A stretch of 64,000 nucleotides of DNA from Fasciola hepatica (lineage: Eukaryota; Platyhelminthes; Trematoda; Plagiorchiida; Fasciolidae): contig CANUEZ040000103.1 of the NCBI GenBank assembly GCA_948099385.1, forward strand, positions 8,976,501 to 9,040,500, written 5' to 3'. The notes under the pieces are model-generated. The model saw only the letters and a list, made by a program, of their open reading frames with translations. It was not told where the DNA came from and ran no database searches. The translations under genes and the position numbers were made by a program. Below, in pieces: positions 33,800 to 47,985 of this stretch (its first letter is position 1; every line of letters starts with the position of its first letter).

Positions 33800-34004
33800 C
33801 ACAACGATTATTTCTCCGTGGGGAAGTGCCGAAGCACTGTGGCAAATTTATGAAATTTATCATGTTTGCAATCACAACACGAAAGTTTATCAAGGAACAA
33901 GTAAAAAATAGGATGAATTTGATCAATGCTTAAGCTTGTGGAATACTGGAGAAACACCATGCTGAATGTAAAGTGGCTGTTCGGCGACAGAAAACATCAA
34001 ACAT
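33800..34004 (-). repeat. Dispersed repeat unit, copy 2 (right arm)
   Basis: Mirror of 17,196-17,400; same relation to the fold-back element. Confidence 0.8.
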
Positions 34005-34017
34005 GTCCATATCCATA

Positions 34018-34854
34018 CTTGTAGCACCATTCCCGTTCGTAATTCGGTTTTCAGTCGGTTTGTTTGGTAGCCATTTTACACAGATGAACGTCAAATTCAT
34101 ACGGAGGAAACTGACGACCGATTTAACGTGCAATGCTTGGTTGGCGTTTTATGGTAATGTATTGCTTTCTTTCATCGAAATGTCCCCAAAACCTCGGTAT
34201 AGATTATTCCATTTTATCCCCTCGAAATAGGTAAAATAACAACAAATAATTGGAAAATCATAAACTATGTCATAGAAATGAATATCGTAATAGGTAATTT
34301 GGGAAAGGTGAAAGAAATTAGCGAAGCTTATCAGGTTTTTCAAACGATTTGCACCAAACACTCAGGAACTGGCCCAAAATCGCTAAGAAACCGATCGGTT
34401 TTTGGCCAATTTTTGGCCGGTTTTCCAGCGGCTTTTATCATTATGTCAATCGGTTTTTGAACAGTTTCTGAGTGGTTTCAGACCGATTTCCCGGACGGTT
34501 TCTAAAGGGTTTCCCAGCGGTTTGTACCATTTGTTTGGAATACCTGATATGGTTCGGTAATTTCATTCCATAACGCAAAATACGTACCACGATGCTCACT
34601 TCTTTTTCTTGTATATAATTTTTCCAAATAATTGTCCTTATTTGACCCTTTTCAAGGGAATAAAACCGAGCAGTGTATACCGGGGTTTTGACGACACTTT
34701 GATAAAATAAAGAAATTCATTAAAACAAAACGCCAACCAAGCATTGCACGTTAAATCGGTCGTCAGTTTCCTCCGTATGATTTCAATGTTATTCCATGTA
34801 AAATGGCCACTAAACGAACTGTCCGAAAACCGATCGGCATAATAGTAAAAAACC
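34018..34854. mobile_element. Fold-back (MITE-like) element, right arm
   Basis: Mirror of 16,346-17,182, centred near 34,438. Both halves and the gatcggttt-rich middle are preserved. Confidence 0.8.
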
Positions 34855-35052
34855 GATCGAAGGATACGGCTGCGAACCGCGATTAGCGGCGTTCGTGTTG
34901 TCACTTTCTATCGAATTAGAATGACTGATCGATGTGCGATTGAACAGTTAGACTGTGTATTCCGTGTTTTGGCTACTAGGGCATTCTTTTCTTTTCCCAC
35001 CCATGTAGATCCAGTCTCTGTCCATCTTGTATATTCCTTCTTTCTAATTCAG
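34855..35052 (+). mobile_element. 3' terminal fragment of an RTE-type element (right arm)
   Basis: Mirror of 16,148-16,345. Confidence 0.85.
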
Positions 35053-36599
35053 CATGCAACATGGTGAGAAAGGCAGAGGTCAGTGGGCCTTGCCCCACTG
35101 TTTAACGCTGTACGACGATGATGCTGATGATCGCCAGATTTTCAGTATTAAACATAATGATTTACATCGTTGACGCTACTCTTGATAGATTCCCCCCAAA
35201 TAACGAGCTCCATCATCTCTAATCTATCTCCATCATACTTAATTCGCTTTACTCGGTTCAAACTGGCCCCATTCCCCTTCCTTATTTTGCCCCGGTATTC
35301 CAATCCTTAATCCAATTCCGGCGACCACCATTCACCTCCAAATCATCATCCATATTCCTAGTTCTCGTCATTATTTTTGTATTCTTATTCACTCCCAATA
35401 ACTCATAGCTCTCATTTTCCCCAACGTAGTCCGTGTCTGAGTTACTAGATTTTTCTTTTCACTAATAACCGTTGATCCTAAGCCGGGAGCATCCCAGACT
35501 ACGTCTCTCCATTTTTCTTTCCAGACACCAACCAGCGTGCATCTTCCTTTTGATGCCTTGGACTGATCCGGAGACAATACCGGCGAACGGTCTGGCCCAC
35601 ACTCCCGACTGAAAATCTGATACCCGGCCATCATTCCGTCGCTTCCTCATTGACCCTGTTCTCGTGGATCCCTAGCAATCTATTTGCGGTCTCCTAGAGC
35701 ATTCCATCTCTACGGCTATGTGACCTCGCCAACATCACATGTGCAAACCCCGCCGTTGGAGGACCCGATTAGTTTCACCGCTTTGATCGGTGCACATCGG
35801 ATGTGCAGGACGTCTGCAACGAACTGCGAGCACGACTAGGTTGGTGGATCGCACCTCCTGCCTCCAGTAGTTGTTTCAGGTCAGGCGTCCAGCGCACGGT
35901 CAGCTCTACCCGCTGGCAAAAGTTGCTGATTAAATAGATAAAAATAAATAACCAAAATACACTATTCATATACTCGAAATGCTGCAAATATGCTGCTGTC
36001 TTCTCCAGCGGACATCGAATTACCTTCTGGCTCGCTTCCAAATCCGCCATAACAACTTACCGCTTTTTATGCCCAGCAAAAGTTTGCTTGCCTTAGTGCA
36101 TAATTATCGCATACTTGAAAACTCATCAACATTCTTGTATCTCTGTTCAATGTTCACTCCCCTGCGGTTTACCATCAAACTATTCATCAGTCCTATTCGT
36201 AAACTGAACCATTCCCCAAGATAAAACTCACCGCTTTTTGCTACTTTTACTGATATATTCGAAAGCTGACCCATTTATTTTCGCCATTCACTTCCGTACC
36301 GCAATTTTCAAACAATATACATCGCTGCGAAATATATCTCCAGTGTTTGATGATTCGGTGATTGTTTGCTTTGTCTGTCAGTTCCTCCGTTTGCCTACTT
36401 AGGGCTGTCGCAATGCAGTATCTTCATCTTACGAGGTATCATGTCCCACATATGCACATCTGATAAGCACTTGTACCTCAGAGTTCTGTTTTGTCTGCAT
36501 CAGGTGATCCACTTTTTATAAAATACATAAACTGTTTTTCTCCTACCTGCCACCTTATCATTTTTGCCAGCTATGTTTCTTTGCTACTGTTGTATTTAT
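35053..36599. other. Right arm, unassigned, probably repeat-derived
   Basis: Mirror of 14,601-16,147. The 91-codon minus frame at 35,775-36,050 is open only in this arm because 35,915 carries the allele that reads CAG instead of TAG. Confidence 0.3.
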
Positions 36600-37730
36600 C
36601 CACGTGGTTATTAACGATCTACTGACACTTGCGCAACATGGGTTTGTTAAGAAAGATCGTGTTTGACAAATCTGCCGATGTTCTTAGACGATAACAGAAG
36701 ACAATTGGATGAAGGTACGACAGTGGAGGTTCTCTATTTGGATTTCAACAAGGCTTTCGACTCTGTGAGTCATCGCTTGCTGGACTATACACTGCAGGTT
36801 TTGGGATAAACGAGAAAGCAAGAGATTGGGTAGCGCACTTTCCAGGGAATCGTAGCTTCTGTGTCAAGGTGGGCGACTATCTACCGAAACCGGAGAGGGT
36901 TACGAGTGGTGTGCCACAGGGTTCAGTACTGAGGCCTTTGCTCTTCCTTTTGTGTAAGAATGATCTAGCGGAAGAATTGAGCTACCCGTGTTTCATCCTT
37001 GCAGATGATGTGAAGATAGCGGTAGGCGATTTAGCACAGGATATAAATGCGATGCTCAGATGGGCAGAACGATGGAACTTACCGCCGAGTCTTGCCAAAT
37101 ACCAAGTCCTGACCACTAACATGGACGAAGCGAGCAGCATTCCGTTTTAAAGGGTGTCGGAGGTAAAAGACCTAGGTGTGATAGTCACACAGGACTTCAG
37201 GCCTTCAGGGCGGTGCCAGGGAGTTGCCGATATAGCCAGAGGGTATTAACTAGATTATGTAGTACTCTCACATACAAAAGACCAGAAGTCTTCATTTCGT
37301 TTTACAGGGCTTTCATGGGACCTCTTCTGGAGTATTATGTGCAGGTATGGGCTCCCTATTATCGCAAGGATAGGGAGTGCTTGGAGGGAGTGAAGCTACT
37401 TGCAACTAGAATAACCACCGATCAGAGGATGAAACTTACGCCCAGCCTCTAAAGTATCTTAATCTCTTCTCTTCAGAGCAGCGTAGAGGGCGAGGTAACC
37501 TAAAAGAAACATTCAAGATTGTAGAGGGTCTGTCGGGTATAGGCATGGAGGATTTGTTCATTTCTGCCCCTGGGTGCGGCACCAGGGGACACAGTATTAA
37601 ACTACAGAGAGCATACTCAACGCTTGAAATACGGTCTTAACTTCTTGCAAATAGGGTTTTACCTATGTGGAATAGACTGTCAGAAGATGCTGTCCGATAC
37701 AGCAATGTACCAACTTTCTAGAAAGCCCTA
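36600..37730 (+). mobile_element. 5'-truncated CR1-like non-LTR retrotransposon B (right-arm copy)
   Basis: Mirror of 13,470-14,600. The RT block is seen at 36,869-37,150 (VTSGVPQGSVL, LADDVKI) and the C-terminal block at 37,213-37,452. It carries the same breaks as the left copy, so it decayed before the arms were duplicated or homogenised. Confidence 0.87.
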
Positions 37731-37979
37731 GATTCACCCTGGAACACAGCGCTCTCAGAGATAGCTGTGTGAAACATGGGTGAGCTTATGAACCCCTGCC
37801 ATTTTTGTCAATGAACTCACGTCTGTGAAAATGATACTGCCTGATGAATTCTGCCTTTGAGACAAAACATTCAGCGCGCAGTGTTCGGAGCCAAGAAACT
37901 CGCCAACAACACAACGATCTGGACGCTCGATTGCTAGCGGCCACTTTCGTTCTGTGGAAACGGAACTGAACCGAACTGA

Positions 37980-38194
37980 ACTTGGTTGCCTTGAAGAATA
38001 ATGTTCCGTTAGGAAAGGCCGGAGTACTCTGGCAAATCTGTGAAATTCATCATGTTCGCAATCACAGTACGAAAGTTTATCAAGGAACAAGCAAGAAAGG
38101 ATAAATTGGATTCACGCTTAAGCTTGTAGAATATTAAAGAAACATCATGCTGGATGTAAACTGGCTGTTCGGCGACAGGAAATATCAAACATGT
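37980..38194 (-). repeat. Dispersed repeat unit, copy 1 (right arm)
   Basis: Mirror of 13,006-13,220. Confidence 0.8.
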
Positions 38195-38579
38195 GCATAC
38201 TAATTATTCTCACTTCTCAAATGTGCTTAGGTACTGGATGCCTCGATTATCTAAAAGACCTTTTCCTGTGTGAGGAATATGAACAACTTGGAGTCATACT
38301 ACTACAAGGAACCTGGTTCAGTGACAACACTGGTAGTGAAGTCATTTCTCTGGATGTTTTCGGTCTTGAATTCTTGAAGCCCTAGAGCAGTTCACGGGTG
38401 CAAGGCTTGAGCCCAAACGTTTCTGGTTCCTGTATGCCCCTTTTTTCTCCGGTTCCACCGAGCTGGAATGGCAAAACTCGACAGCAAGGAGGCAAAAGCG
38501 ACGTTAGGACAAGAAATAAATGTTTCCTATGTAGTGCATGAGTCAGACAATATGAATATGGATACATCAATACATCACT

Positions 38580-41000
38580 AGTTTTGTTGTTTTAAAATTT
38601 ACACAGAAGAGCAAATTGTAAGAGGGAGGAGAATAGATCTATGTATAACTGCGTACATGTACAAGTATAAGATTGAAGACGAGACGTAAAACTAGGAAGG
38701 AGAATAATCTTTGCGACAGCGATCGGACAATTGGTTGGAATTGGCCTTAGTCATAACTAGTTGTCTAGTCTGGCCCTAAATGCCTCTTTTGAGGAGGCAA
38801 TCACTTCCTCCTGTGAAAGACTATTCCATAGAGATGTTATCCGGGGCCAGAAGAAATATTGTCAAATCAGAGTGCGTGGACTGGTTTAGAAGAGTTTCCT
38901 CATGTGTCCCCACAGAGTATCCAAGTTCGGACGAATGAAAAACTGATCCACAAGGACCGTTGAGAATAGACCATACATCAGGAATAGGTTTTCCCCAATA
39001 CGGCTTGTCTCAAGAGAGTAGAGATTAAGTGATATTTGACGAACCGGGTAGAGGGTAAAACGTAAGCCATATTCAATTTCAGGCAATTTCCATTGAATCC
39101 GCTCCAAGATGTCCCGATCCCTGACGAAGTCAATGTGTGCTATCTGGCTGCCACTTTCTAAAAGAGGTTGACAATAGGTTCCATATACAAGGTGGCAGCC
39201 CTCCTTGAGGAACATCGGAAAAGTTGGTCTTATATGGTTCAAAACCCGGGAAGCAGTTTTACTAGCTTTTTCTTGGTAGGAGGAGAATTAGAGATTACTT
39301 TGCAGCCAGAAACCAAGGATCTTGTATTGATCCACTATTTCGATTTATGTGTTTCCACATATCTTGAAGAAATGGACCGGAGCATTGCCAAATGACATGC
39401 TTGCACATTCGTCATCATTTATTTTGAGGCTACACTCAGTCGACCAACGATTGACAGAATAAATGGCTGACTGCACAGCATTTGCCTGCGTGTCGCAGAT
39501 TGTGACCTCATCCGCGTACATCTCTGTGCTAACCGGAACCACATCAGGGAGGTCATTGGTGTAAGTGAGGAATAGGAGAGCACCGAGGACAGAGCCCTAG
39601 GGGACTCCTTTACCATGGGGGAAGGTTGAGACCGAGACGCACACACGCGAACCGAGGAGGTTCAGTTTTTCTAAAAGTCCTCAATCAGGAACAGTGGGCG
39701 ACCGGAAAAGCCGTACATCCTCAGTTTGTACACAATCCGAATATGCGGGACACTATCGAAGGCTTTGGCAAACTCGGTGAATGCGGCATGAGATATCTTA
39801 CCAGCATCGTGAGTCTATGCCAGGCTATCCGTAACGGTCAGCATATTGGTGATGCATGATCCGCCATGAAGGAAGCCATGTTGCGTTGATGATGTATATC
39901 GAAAGGAGACGCTCGAGGTAGGAGGTCGCTTATGCGGAGAACAACTCCCCCAGCATATCCTCTTCCTGAATCATGACGGAGGTGGGAGTAACCTGGTATT
40001 CTCACTTCACCATCTTGATGGTCTGGTGTGAGCCAAATATCCTTGATAGCAATGATGTGGGGTTTCTTTTCTTTCGCTAGTCATCTAAGCTCTAGCATTT
40101 TGTTCGGCAGACGGAGACGATTTGTTTACAGGCTTTTCGGTGCCTGCTTCCTAGAAACAGAAGAAATTCTAATAGAAAGGGGTTTATCGTCTGTAAAGGA
40201 GGCGCTCTTATAACGGGCAGTGCCAACACAATGGGTGGTGGGGACATAAGGGGGGTTGCCTGAGGTACCAATCTCAGCGGGTAAGATGGGAAATTTCCCT
40301 CTGTTGGTCGCGGTTCAAATGCTCCTGTGCGAAAGTGGCTATGTTGAAGCAGTCGATCACTGTGTGAGCCACGTGGGGCGGAGTAGTAGGTTTTCCCCAA
40401 TACGGCTTGTCGCAAGAGAGTAGAGAATAAATGGCCAGGTGCTACTCCAAGCACCGAGGTATAGGACACCTTATTAATAGGTTTTTGCGCGAGCAGTTTG
40501 GTTGCCGGTTCCTCCGAAGAGAATTCCAGGATTAAACCCGATGTCTGTTTGTGCCTTTTGGAGATCAGCCAGGAGCATTTGGTAGGGTTTGAGTGCGACT
40601 CCTCCAGCGATCTGAATATTTCTAGGGTTATTTGCGTTGGATTTGCACCTCTAGGAGCTCTGCCCCATGTAATTACTCGTTTAGCACTAGATGCCGAAGC
40701 TTGCAATTTCTTCGCGGTATCTAAAATTAGTTGTTTTGATACCGCCATAGCCTGGTTAGAAGGAGATATGGAGCAAGTGGTTTTACCTAAAGTTTTAAGA
40801 CCAACTATCTCTGCTTCGAAGGCTACTATCCTCGTCATCAGCTCCACTATATCCACGGCCTCTGGAGAGTCCTTAAGAATGGGGCTAGGACACGGCCCGC
40901 TCTCTGGTGAGCTCGTAAATCTGGCGCGTGGGCACGGTCTCATCATTTCCGGTGACGTCAGACATTTAACCAAAGAAAATAGGCATACTAATGAATACAA
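38580..41000 (-). mobile_element. Decayed CR1-like non-LTR retrotransposon A (right-arm copy)
   Basis: Mirror of 10,200-12,620, with the same ORF1 frame (40,092-41,000 minus), RT remnants, internal deletion and YADE change. Confidence 0.85.
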
Positions 41001-42457
41001 AGTTGGGAAAAACTAAACGATATACCATTTAATTAAAAATACCATCCAGACATAGAGTGAACACAAAAAATTCGAAAGTTAACACAGAAGTGGGGGAAGG
41101 GCATTTTAGTCCCAAAATAGTCCCGTGGGGACTGTTCTTAATAATTGGGTTGAGAAACGGTTTTGGCATACCGTTAGATTTGGACAGGTCTAAAACATGG
41201 GAAAATATTTGTACTTCGTTGGAAAATACTAAGATGTGCCAGCACGGTCAGCACAAAGAGATAGCATTTAGTCTATTTTATTAATATGGCATAAGTTGGA
41301 GATTTTCGCCCGTTTCTTCAAGTACCGTTCACAACATGAAAGTACGTCTTGACTTCTTTGTAAAATGCTACTTTCTATAGGGATATTTGGCACCAGAAAG
41401 TTCTGGGGTCATGCGAAGTAAATTTCGAGGGTATTCATAGATCATAATATTTTCCCTAATGGAAATTGATGGAGGTACGTTTAATAGTACCTCAAGATGA
41501 AATACTGTTGTCTAGCATGCCGAAATTTCAAAGAAAAGCAAGTAGGCCGTTGCATTCTCGGCGTGTTCGGAAATAGACCCAACATTTTTCCCGGAGTGCT
41601 TCAAACGAGACTAAATTGGGACAATTCTGGGACTAAACTGGGGCTAATTAAAGAAAATGTTTGGGCTAATATGGAACTACTTTGCTGACTGAGTTTTCAC
41701 CTCGCTTCGCAAGAAACGCGAAGGAGGGGTTATTACTTAACTTGAAGACAGCTGGTGCAAGTCTGTCCAAGTAGTACCCATGCACAACAATTCCTAAACT
41801 GGCGCTTCCATGATAATATGCAAACCTAAGCATATGAGTATATCGCTCCATGGTTTTTTGCGAACGCTTATATTTCTCCCACATACCCTTTTAGTGTTTT
41901 TGAGACTTCTCCGAGATTTTATGTTCCAAGCCTTTAAGCAACGTTGTTACTTCTCCGATTTTTTCTGTGGTTATTTCAACCATTCTCAGCTAGAATTCTC
42001 GACGTTATTGGGTTCGAAAACGCTATAAACCTCCTAACTATGACTGATGCCAACTTGGTTTATGCTCCAAAAACAACCCCGATCTGGTTCAGGCCACACG
42101 TAGATCTCCTCTCGAGACGTCGGATTACGAGATAATACTATTCCCTTCAATGGCATATAGCTCCAGTTCGCAAAATTTCCACCAACTCTCGTGACTTGAA
42201 ACGCGAAAAGCGTCAGTGTGGTTCAGAAAACTTACAAAGTCTTCAAACAGAATATCTTCGACATTTAAGTCACCAAGACCCCACTGTTTTATGAACATCT
42301 TACCAGTTATTTGAACTTTGTTTTTGATGTGAGTTACCCATTGGAAACAATATATATCCGTAGTGACCGATTTTCTCCTCCATCTCTCAAAAGATTACGA
42401 CGTATGGAATAAAATGCCTACAAAAGTGGGAACTATCGCACATGGAAAATCCTTTCT
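41001..42457. other. Right arm, unassigned stretch
   Basis: Mirror of 8,743-10,199; no gene recognised. The interarm substitution at 41,262 alters one residue of a short non-conserved frame. Confidence 0.3.
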
Positions 42458-42763
42458 TTGGCAATCAAATCAGAAATCCGCCAACTCAATGGCGTATACA
42501 GTCACTTGCTGCTAGCCAACAATAATCGTCGAGAACTTTGGATGTTCATCAAACATTCAAGTGGTATCTCCGCAAGACATTCATCTCCAAACGGTAATAT
42601 CGAAGATCTGAACCACGGCTTCAGCGAGCAATCGCGTCCTTTGTTGTTCAGTCGTATCAACCCTCTACCTGGTCACAGATGTACCAGCTTCATCGCCCAC
42701 AACATATTCCCGCAAGCTGTTTATAAAGAACTATCAAAACGAGGTTTACAAGCTGAAAGTTAG
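42458..42763 (+). pseudogene. Possible retrotransposon ORF fragment (right arm)
   Basis: Mirror of 8,437-8,742, with identical translation. Confidence 0.25.
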
Positions 42764-44849
42764 GGTACTACATAGGTATCAGACGTTGCACTGTTCACCT
42801 GAATTTAGTTCCAAAGTGTTGTACGATGATTAGAAAACGTCTTGGGGATAGCAAAATAATTTAAAACGTAGTTAATGCAATGAAACCTCACTTAATAGCT
42901 ATGGAGACACTGAACACACCTTTAGTTGATATTTTACTACGTTATACTCAATGAATCAGATACCACAAACCGAAAACCCTAATCGGAGTGGGTGTGTCAG
43001 CATGCATTCGCTAAAGGCCAGGACTGGACAACAAGCACCGAAAAGTACTTTCGAACGGAGGCATTAGTTGCATAATATCTTCAGATGTAATTGATGGTAA
43101 AAATGATGAGATCGACCTGGTTGACAGCCTTCACAGGCCAGTGGATAGGAAGGTTAGCTTTTCTCCTTCGCTCAATAAGATCGTTGTTCGGATTCCGGTA
43201 ACCATCAAATCAACATAGAAACCAGTTCATTAAATTGTCAGCACACAAATTCCCAAAAATCAGGATGATCATTGTGGTATTTTCATAAGGAAACACACCA
43301 AGTTCAGGATGTATGAATAATTTAAAGAGCCTGCACAGGTGTTTTGGTTTCTAAGGTTTAGTGTTCCGCACAGGACGGAATTATGGCAGCAGTAAAGGTG
43401 AACACACATAACATAATTTGGTATGACTTATCACAAGTGACATCCGTCAAAATGAGGTGTCAATGTGTCGTGGACAGTGGACATTGTGGTGTTCTTAGAT
43501 GAGAAGTAACAAGCGTGCTGGAAGAACAAAACAGAACCAAAACTGAGCTAATCGTACAAACTGTGATTCTTCAAACCATCGTTGCATCGGATTTTTCTCT
43601 GATTATGAGTGATTACATGGACACGTGAGTGGTTAGCAGAGCAGGGAATCAGATCATCATAGACTTCAATAAATGCTACTATCAAATCCCTGATTCAACT
43701 TCTCCTAATTAAACTTGAGTGAAATTTTTCGAATAGGGGCATTTGAAGTCAAACAGCTGTGAAAAAGAGCATTCAACTTCACGGTTCAAACCTTCTGTAG
43801 GGAAGACAACTAATAATACTCGTACTGCGTCCCGCATTCAGCAGTTAGGAGAAACGCACGCTTATGCGAGCGAGCGTGTATTCTGTAACAAGTATGGGAA
43901 AGCAACTGAAAACGAGAAAACGTGTGCAACTGCGTAGGTCCGCGATGTATGCGATCGAAAGTGCGAGGCGATTGAGTAATCGGATTAAGTTTTGCAAGGT
44001 CGTGCAACATGTGGCACGATCTGATTGGACGAAACATGACACAAGTCAGCTGTGTACGTGTGCACAACTGCAGGCGTGTGTCCAGAATTGCACGGAGTGT
44101 GGATCATGCGTGCTTGTGAGCACGTGACTGTCCAAGCCGAACACAACATCTACGAAAGACAATGTCCTATGCCCCCAAGTAGGAAGACGAATAATGACTT
44201 GAGTGTGAGCAGCAACTATCCCGATTACTTGGGCTGTCAATCTAGCAGAAACGTAGGTTCACTAGCTTTACGCAGGACATGGGCTGTACACGGCTGGACA
44301 GCAGAAAAAAATTCCAATTGAATAACCGTGTTTATCGTAATTTTGTGGTTCTATATAATGCAATACATATAAGTACATGAAGACAAATTACTTTCATCCA
44401 GGTAAAAATTCAAGAAAAAACAGTGCAGAGTCATCCGGTATATACAGACAATGCAGTCATAAACGGTCCACTCAACAAGGAGTCAAACAAAAATGTATTG
44501 CAGCACGGTCACGGTACAAACAGTAAAATCAAGGAGCATTCTGGTACACATGAAATGACAACTTCAGTCACAGAACAAGAAAATAATATATGGTTTGAAT
44601 ATGCCAAGGAGGTACTGATATCAAAGTAGAAATGGTAGAATTTGGAAAATGATTGAAGAGACATGTGTCCACGTGAACAAATGAACCTGGCAAAGGATTT
44701 GCTTGCACCACTGATGCAATCCGTGATCTCACGGTGTAATGCGATGGCAGCGGAGCTGTGATCTGAAGATCGAGTCTCTGACGGGTGGCTTTTATGCATT
44801 AGTGAAAACATCAGTAAACATTTCTTACGATGGAAATGTGCAATCATAA
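42764..44849. other. Right arm intergenic stretch with a CpG-rich patch
   Basis: Mirror of 6,351-8,436. The CpG-rich part is about 43,800-44,300, with the inverted CCAAT motif (CTGATTGG) near 44,022-44,029. Confidence 0.3.
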
Positions 44850-45289
44850 TGTTGCGGAGAAAGCTGGAACAACAGGACGATTCGAAGATCAAATTAATCG
44901 GTCCGACAAATGGAAAGCCACACAGCGGAGAGCAGACAGCGAACACGTCTGAGTCATCCGATGGAGACAAGAGGAGGCATACCGATTAGCAGATGGGGAG
45001 CGACGGGATCTCAGGCAACCAGCAAGATAGCCTATGTGAGGGGCTATCGATCAAACCGTCAACCGGGACAATCGGGCCAGCCGAGCAGATGCGGTGCCCA
45101 AGAGAATGAAGCCATCGGCCATAGGCAACTGACCAGAACGCAGACGAGATACTCACCTAATCGCGGGACCTAAGTTGGTGCGATGCGGTCCGGAAAAAGG
45201 ATTATATAGACCATTGTGTGTTACATGAAGTTGAGTTGTTTGGCCGTCTGGATATAGATGACCTCTACCATCTCGCCGTCCCCGTTACA
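44850..45289 (+). repeat. Degraded 5' LTR of the old Gypsy copy (right arm)
   Basis: Mirror of 5,911-6,350; 440 bp against 442 bp in the intact element, with a TATA-like attatata near 45,203. Confidence 0.75.
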
Positions 45290-47985
45290 TGGGTGCCATG
45301 ACCACACACTTTCACAATGGAGCTTCTTTGGCCTGTTCTGTTCGTGAATAGAGATTCGGAGGCGTGGATCGTAGACTTCAAAAGGGAAGCGTCGTGCGAA
45401 GGAATAAAAGAAGACACGCTTTTGTTGGCGGCGTTTCGAACATTTCTGAGTGGGCATGCCAAGGTGGTGTATCACCTGGAAATGGGAGAAAAACAAATCT
45501 CACTTATCAGGAGGTGCTTGCAGGGCTGGTGACGGAGTTCAGACAAAAGAACAATCGCCAGAAAGCTACGGACCGGTTCATTGCGGCTCTACATAGCAGT
45601 TCCTTAAACCCAGTTGTTCATTATCAATACCTTTCGCGCAAGCCATCGATCGGGCTCCCTGATGCAAGATGCCTTACTAGTGCATGCCTTGTTCGTGATC
45701 GGTTTGTTCAAATTATGCCTGTCTGACTGTCTGAGAGACGTTGAGAATGACAATTGCTTGCGGAGTGAACGATACAGAGTGCCTATTTATGTTTGCTCGT
45801 GCTGCCTGAGAAGGAATAACAATTTCTTGATTGGAGCAGTCGGAGCTTGAGTCCGCTCTGCAGAAGATTATCGGAGAAATCACGAATGCCTTTCGAGCTG
45901 TGTAACGCACCGGGCTACTTTTAGATGTTTGCTACTGCGGGCGCTGGATAACCTAGACGGTGTTGTGGTGTATGGAGATGCTATTGTGGTACTTCCAAAG
46001 ACGATCGACCAGCATGTTTCCAGACTAAGTGTAGTCCCTGAGAGAACCAAAACGGCGTGTTTGGGATTCTGCGCAAAGAAGTGGCAAATCGCACATGACA
46101 TGATCGTTCGTCTTGGACATATTGTTGGAGGCAGCTAGCTGCAACGCCTACCCGAGAAATCGGAGACGACTCGGAACTTCCTCTCGCCAGAACCAGAGAG
46201 CCAACTAAGATCGTCCCTTAGCCTGGTTGGTTATGACACCAATTTTGTGCCAAGCTTTTTCACAAAAAGCAGATGTCCCTCCTAAACTACTTAAGAAATA
46301 TTAGATGTTGTAGTGGACCCCAGATACGGAGGTGGCATTCTAGAGACTCGAGGAAAGTGCAACAAACCCTCAAAACTGTTTGACAATACCAAGGCCGCAT
46401 AAGAAATTCACCGTGGTTGGGGATATCAGTGAGGCCGGAATTGGCGCAGTATTGTCACAACTGTCCGGATGATCGTTTACTCCAGCTGGTTTCTCATAAG
46501 TTCCTTATCCCAGAGGATTGGTTGACGGTCAAAGCAATCCCAGTAAATCGGCCGATGCCATTTGATGATTTTTCGGCCATCAAAGAAATGACAGCATAGA
46601 GAGGACGGTTCGTTCACATCTTCAAGCTCCAACAGGACCAGGTGGGACTTCACCTGCGCTGCTCGACTTACTAAAAATATGGGGACAATTTCATGCCAAA
46701 GATTGAAAGCTGCTCATTGACGTTGGTGTGGGACAGGGTCTGCGACCCAGAGGACTGCTCTTTATTTGCGAGGCCCTACGTGAGCGTGCGATACAGTTGG
46801 TGCACGACAGTGTTCACATGGGACAACAACGAATCATCGAACTGTTGCGGTGCAGAGCCTTCTGGCTCACGACATCGATAATTACATACGAACTTGCCCT
46901 GGTTGTCAGCGGAGACGAGAGCACGTGACAGTGACACCAGCAATGCAGTCCATAGAAGCAGTACGATTGTTTTATAGTTGGGGTTGAATGTTTTTGTCCT
47001 CTATTCGTGAATGGGACTGGAAATCAGCACATTACGATAATGGTTGAACATGTGTCTCGCTGGGTGGAAGCAATCCCAATACTGGATCAAACGGATGATA
47101 CGGTTTCTCGAGTGTCTGTTGATTATATGATGACGCGATTTGGTTCACCATAAACGATCAATAATGACCAGGGTCCTTGCTTCGAATCGAAGAAATTTCG
47201 AGACAATTTGGAACAGTTGAGGATCCGGCGAATACGGACATCGCCCTACAATCACCATGCAAACGGAATAACAGAAAGATTTATCGAAACCACGGAACAG
47301 TGGATAAACAATCACGAAAGTGATTGGAAAGAAGTACTATTGGAGATATTGCTCTGTTACCGCGCAAAAAACCATTTAAAAATGGGGACGACACCCTTCG
47401 AACTGGTTTTCGGGCAGGAACCCAGAACGCAATTGGATGTGTGACTTAACAAAAAGAACTGTTAACCTATGACTGCCCACGAACAGAGGCATCCAGATAA
47501 AGTGTCAGCACAACGGACGAGAAATGCTCAGAGTCGAAATAAATGAAGGTACGATAGACGGAACCAAGCACAAAATGGGAGCGGTTTACGCCAAGACGGC
47601 TGGTAAAAGTGAAGGATCACAACTGACCCGATGTGGCCGGTACGTGGCCACAAAGTTCCAGAGAAGATGGAATCAGCCATACACTTTACTCGCGACAAAG
47701 AATTCCAGTTTCGGAATCACTCAAGGACCACAAGGCAAATGAGTCAACGGTTGCGACTTGGCATCCTGGCGCACCCAGACCGAAAGCGTGAAACGAAGAA
47801 CGAGTGTACCGGTGAATGCTGGAGCATTAGGACAACACGAAGATCTAATTGATCGGGCCAATCAATGGAGAGCCACAGACCAGAGAACGGACAGTGAATA
47901 TGTCTGAAGCATCCCGATGGAGACAAAAGGAGGCATACAGATTAGCAGATGGGAAGCGACGAAATCTCGGGCCTATGTGAGTGGC
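44850..47985 (+). mobile_element. Decayed Ty3/Gypsy element with internal deletion (right-arm copy)
   Basis: Mirror of 3,215-6,350. 5' LTR relic at 44,850-45,289; degraded primer-binding site from 45,291; gag from 45,317 (MELLWPV). The deletion junction lies near 45,885, where gag coiled-coil sequence passes directly into the RT MPF-LCNAP motif. RT box YGDAIV is near 45,976; integrase remnants at 46,728-47,444; GPY/F-like end near 47,690; purine-rich tract just before the truncated 3' LTR at 47,805-47,985. Confidence 0.9.
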
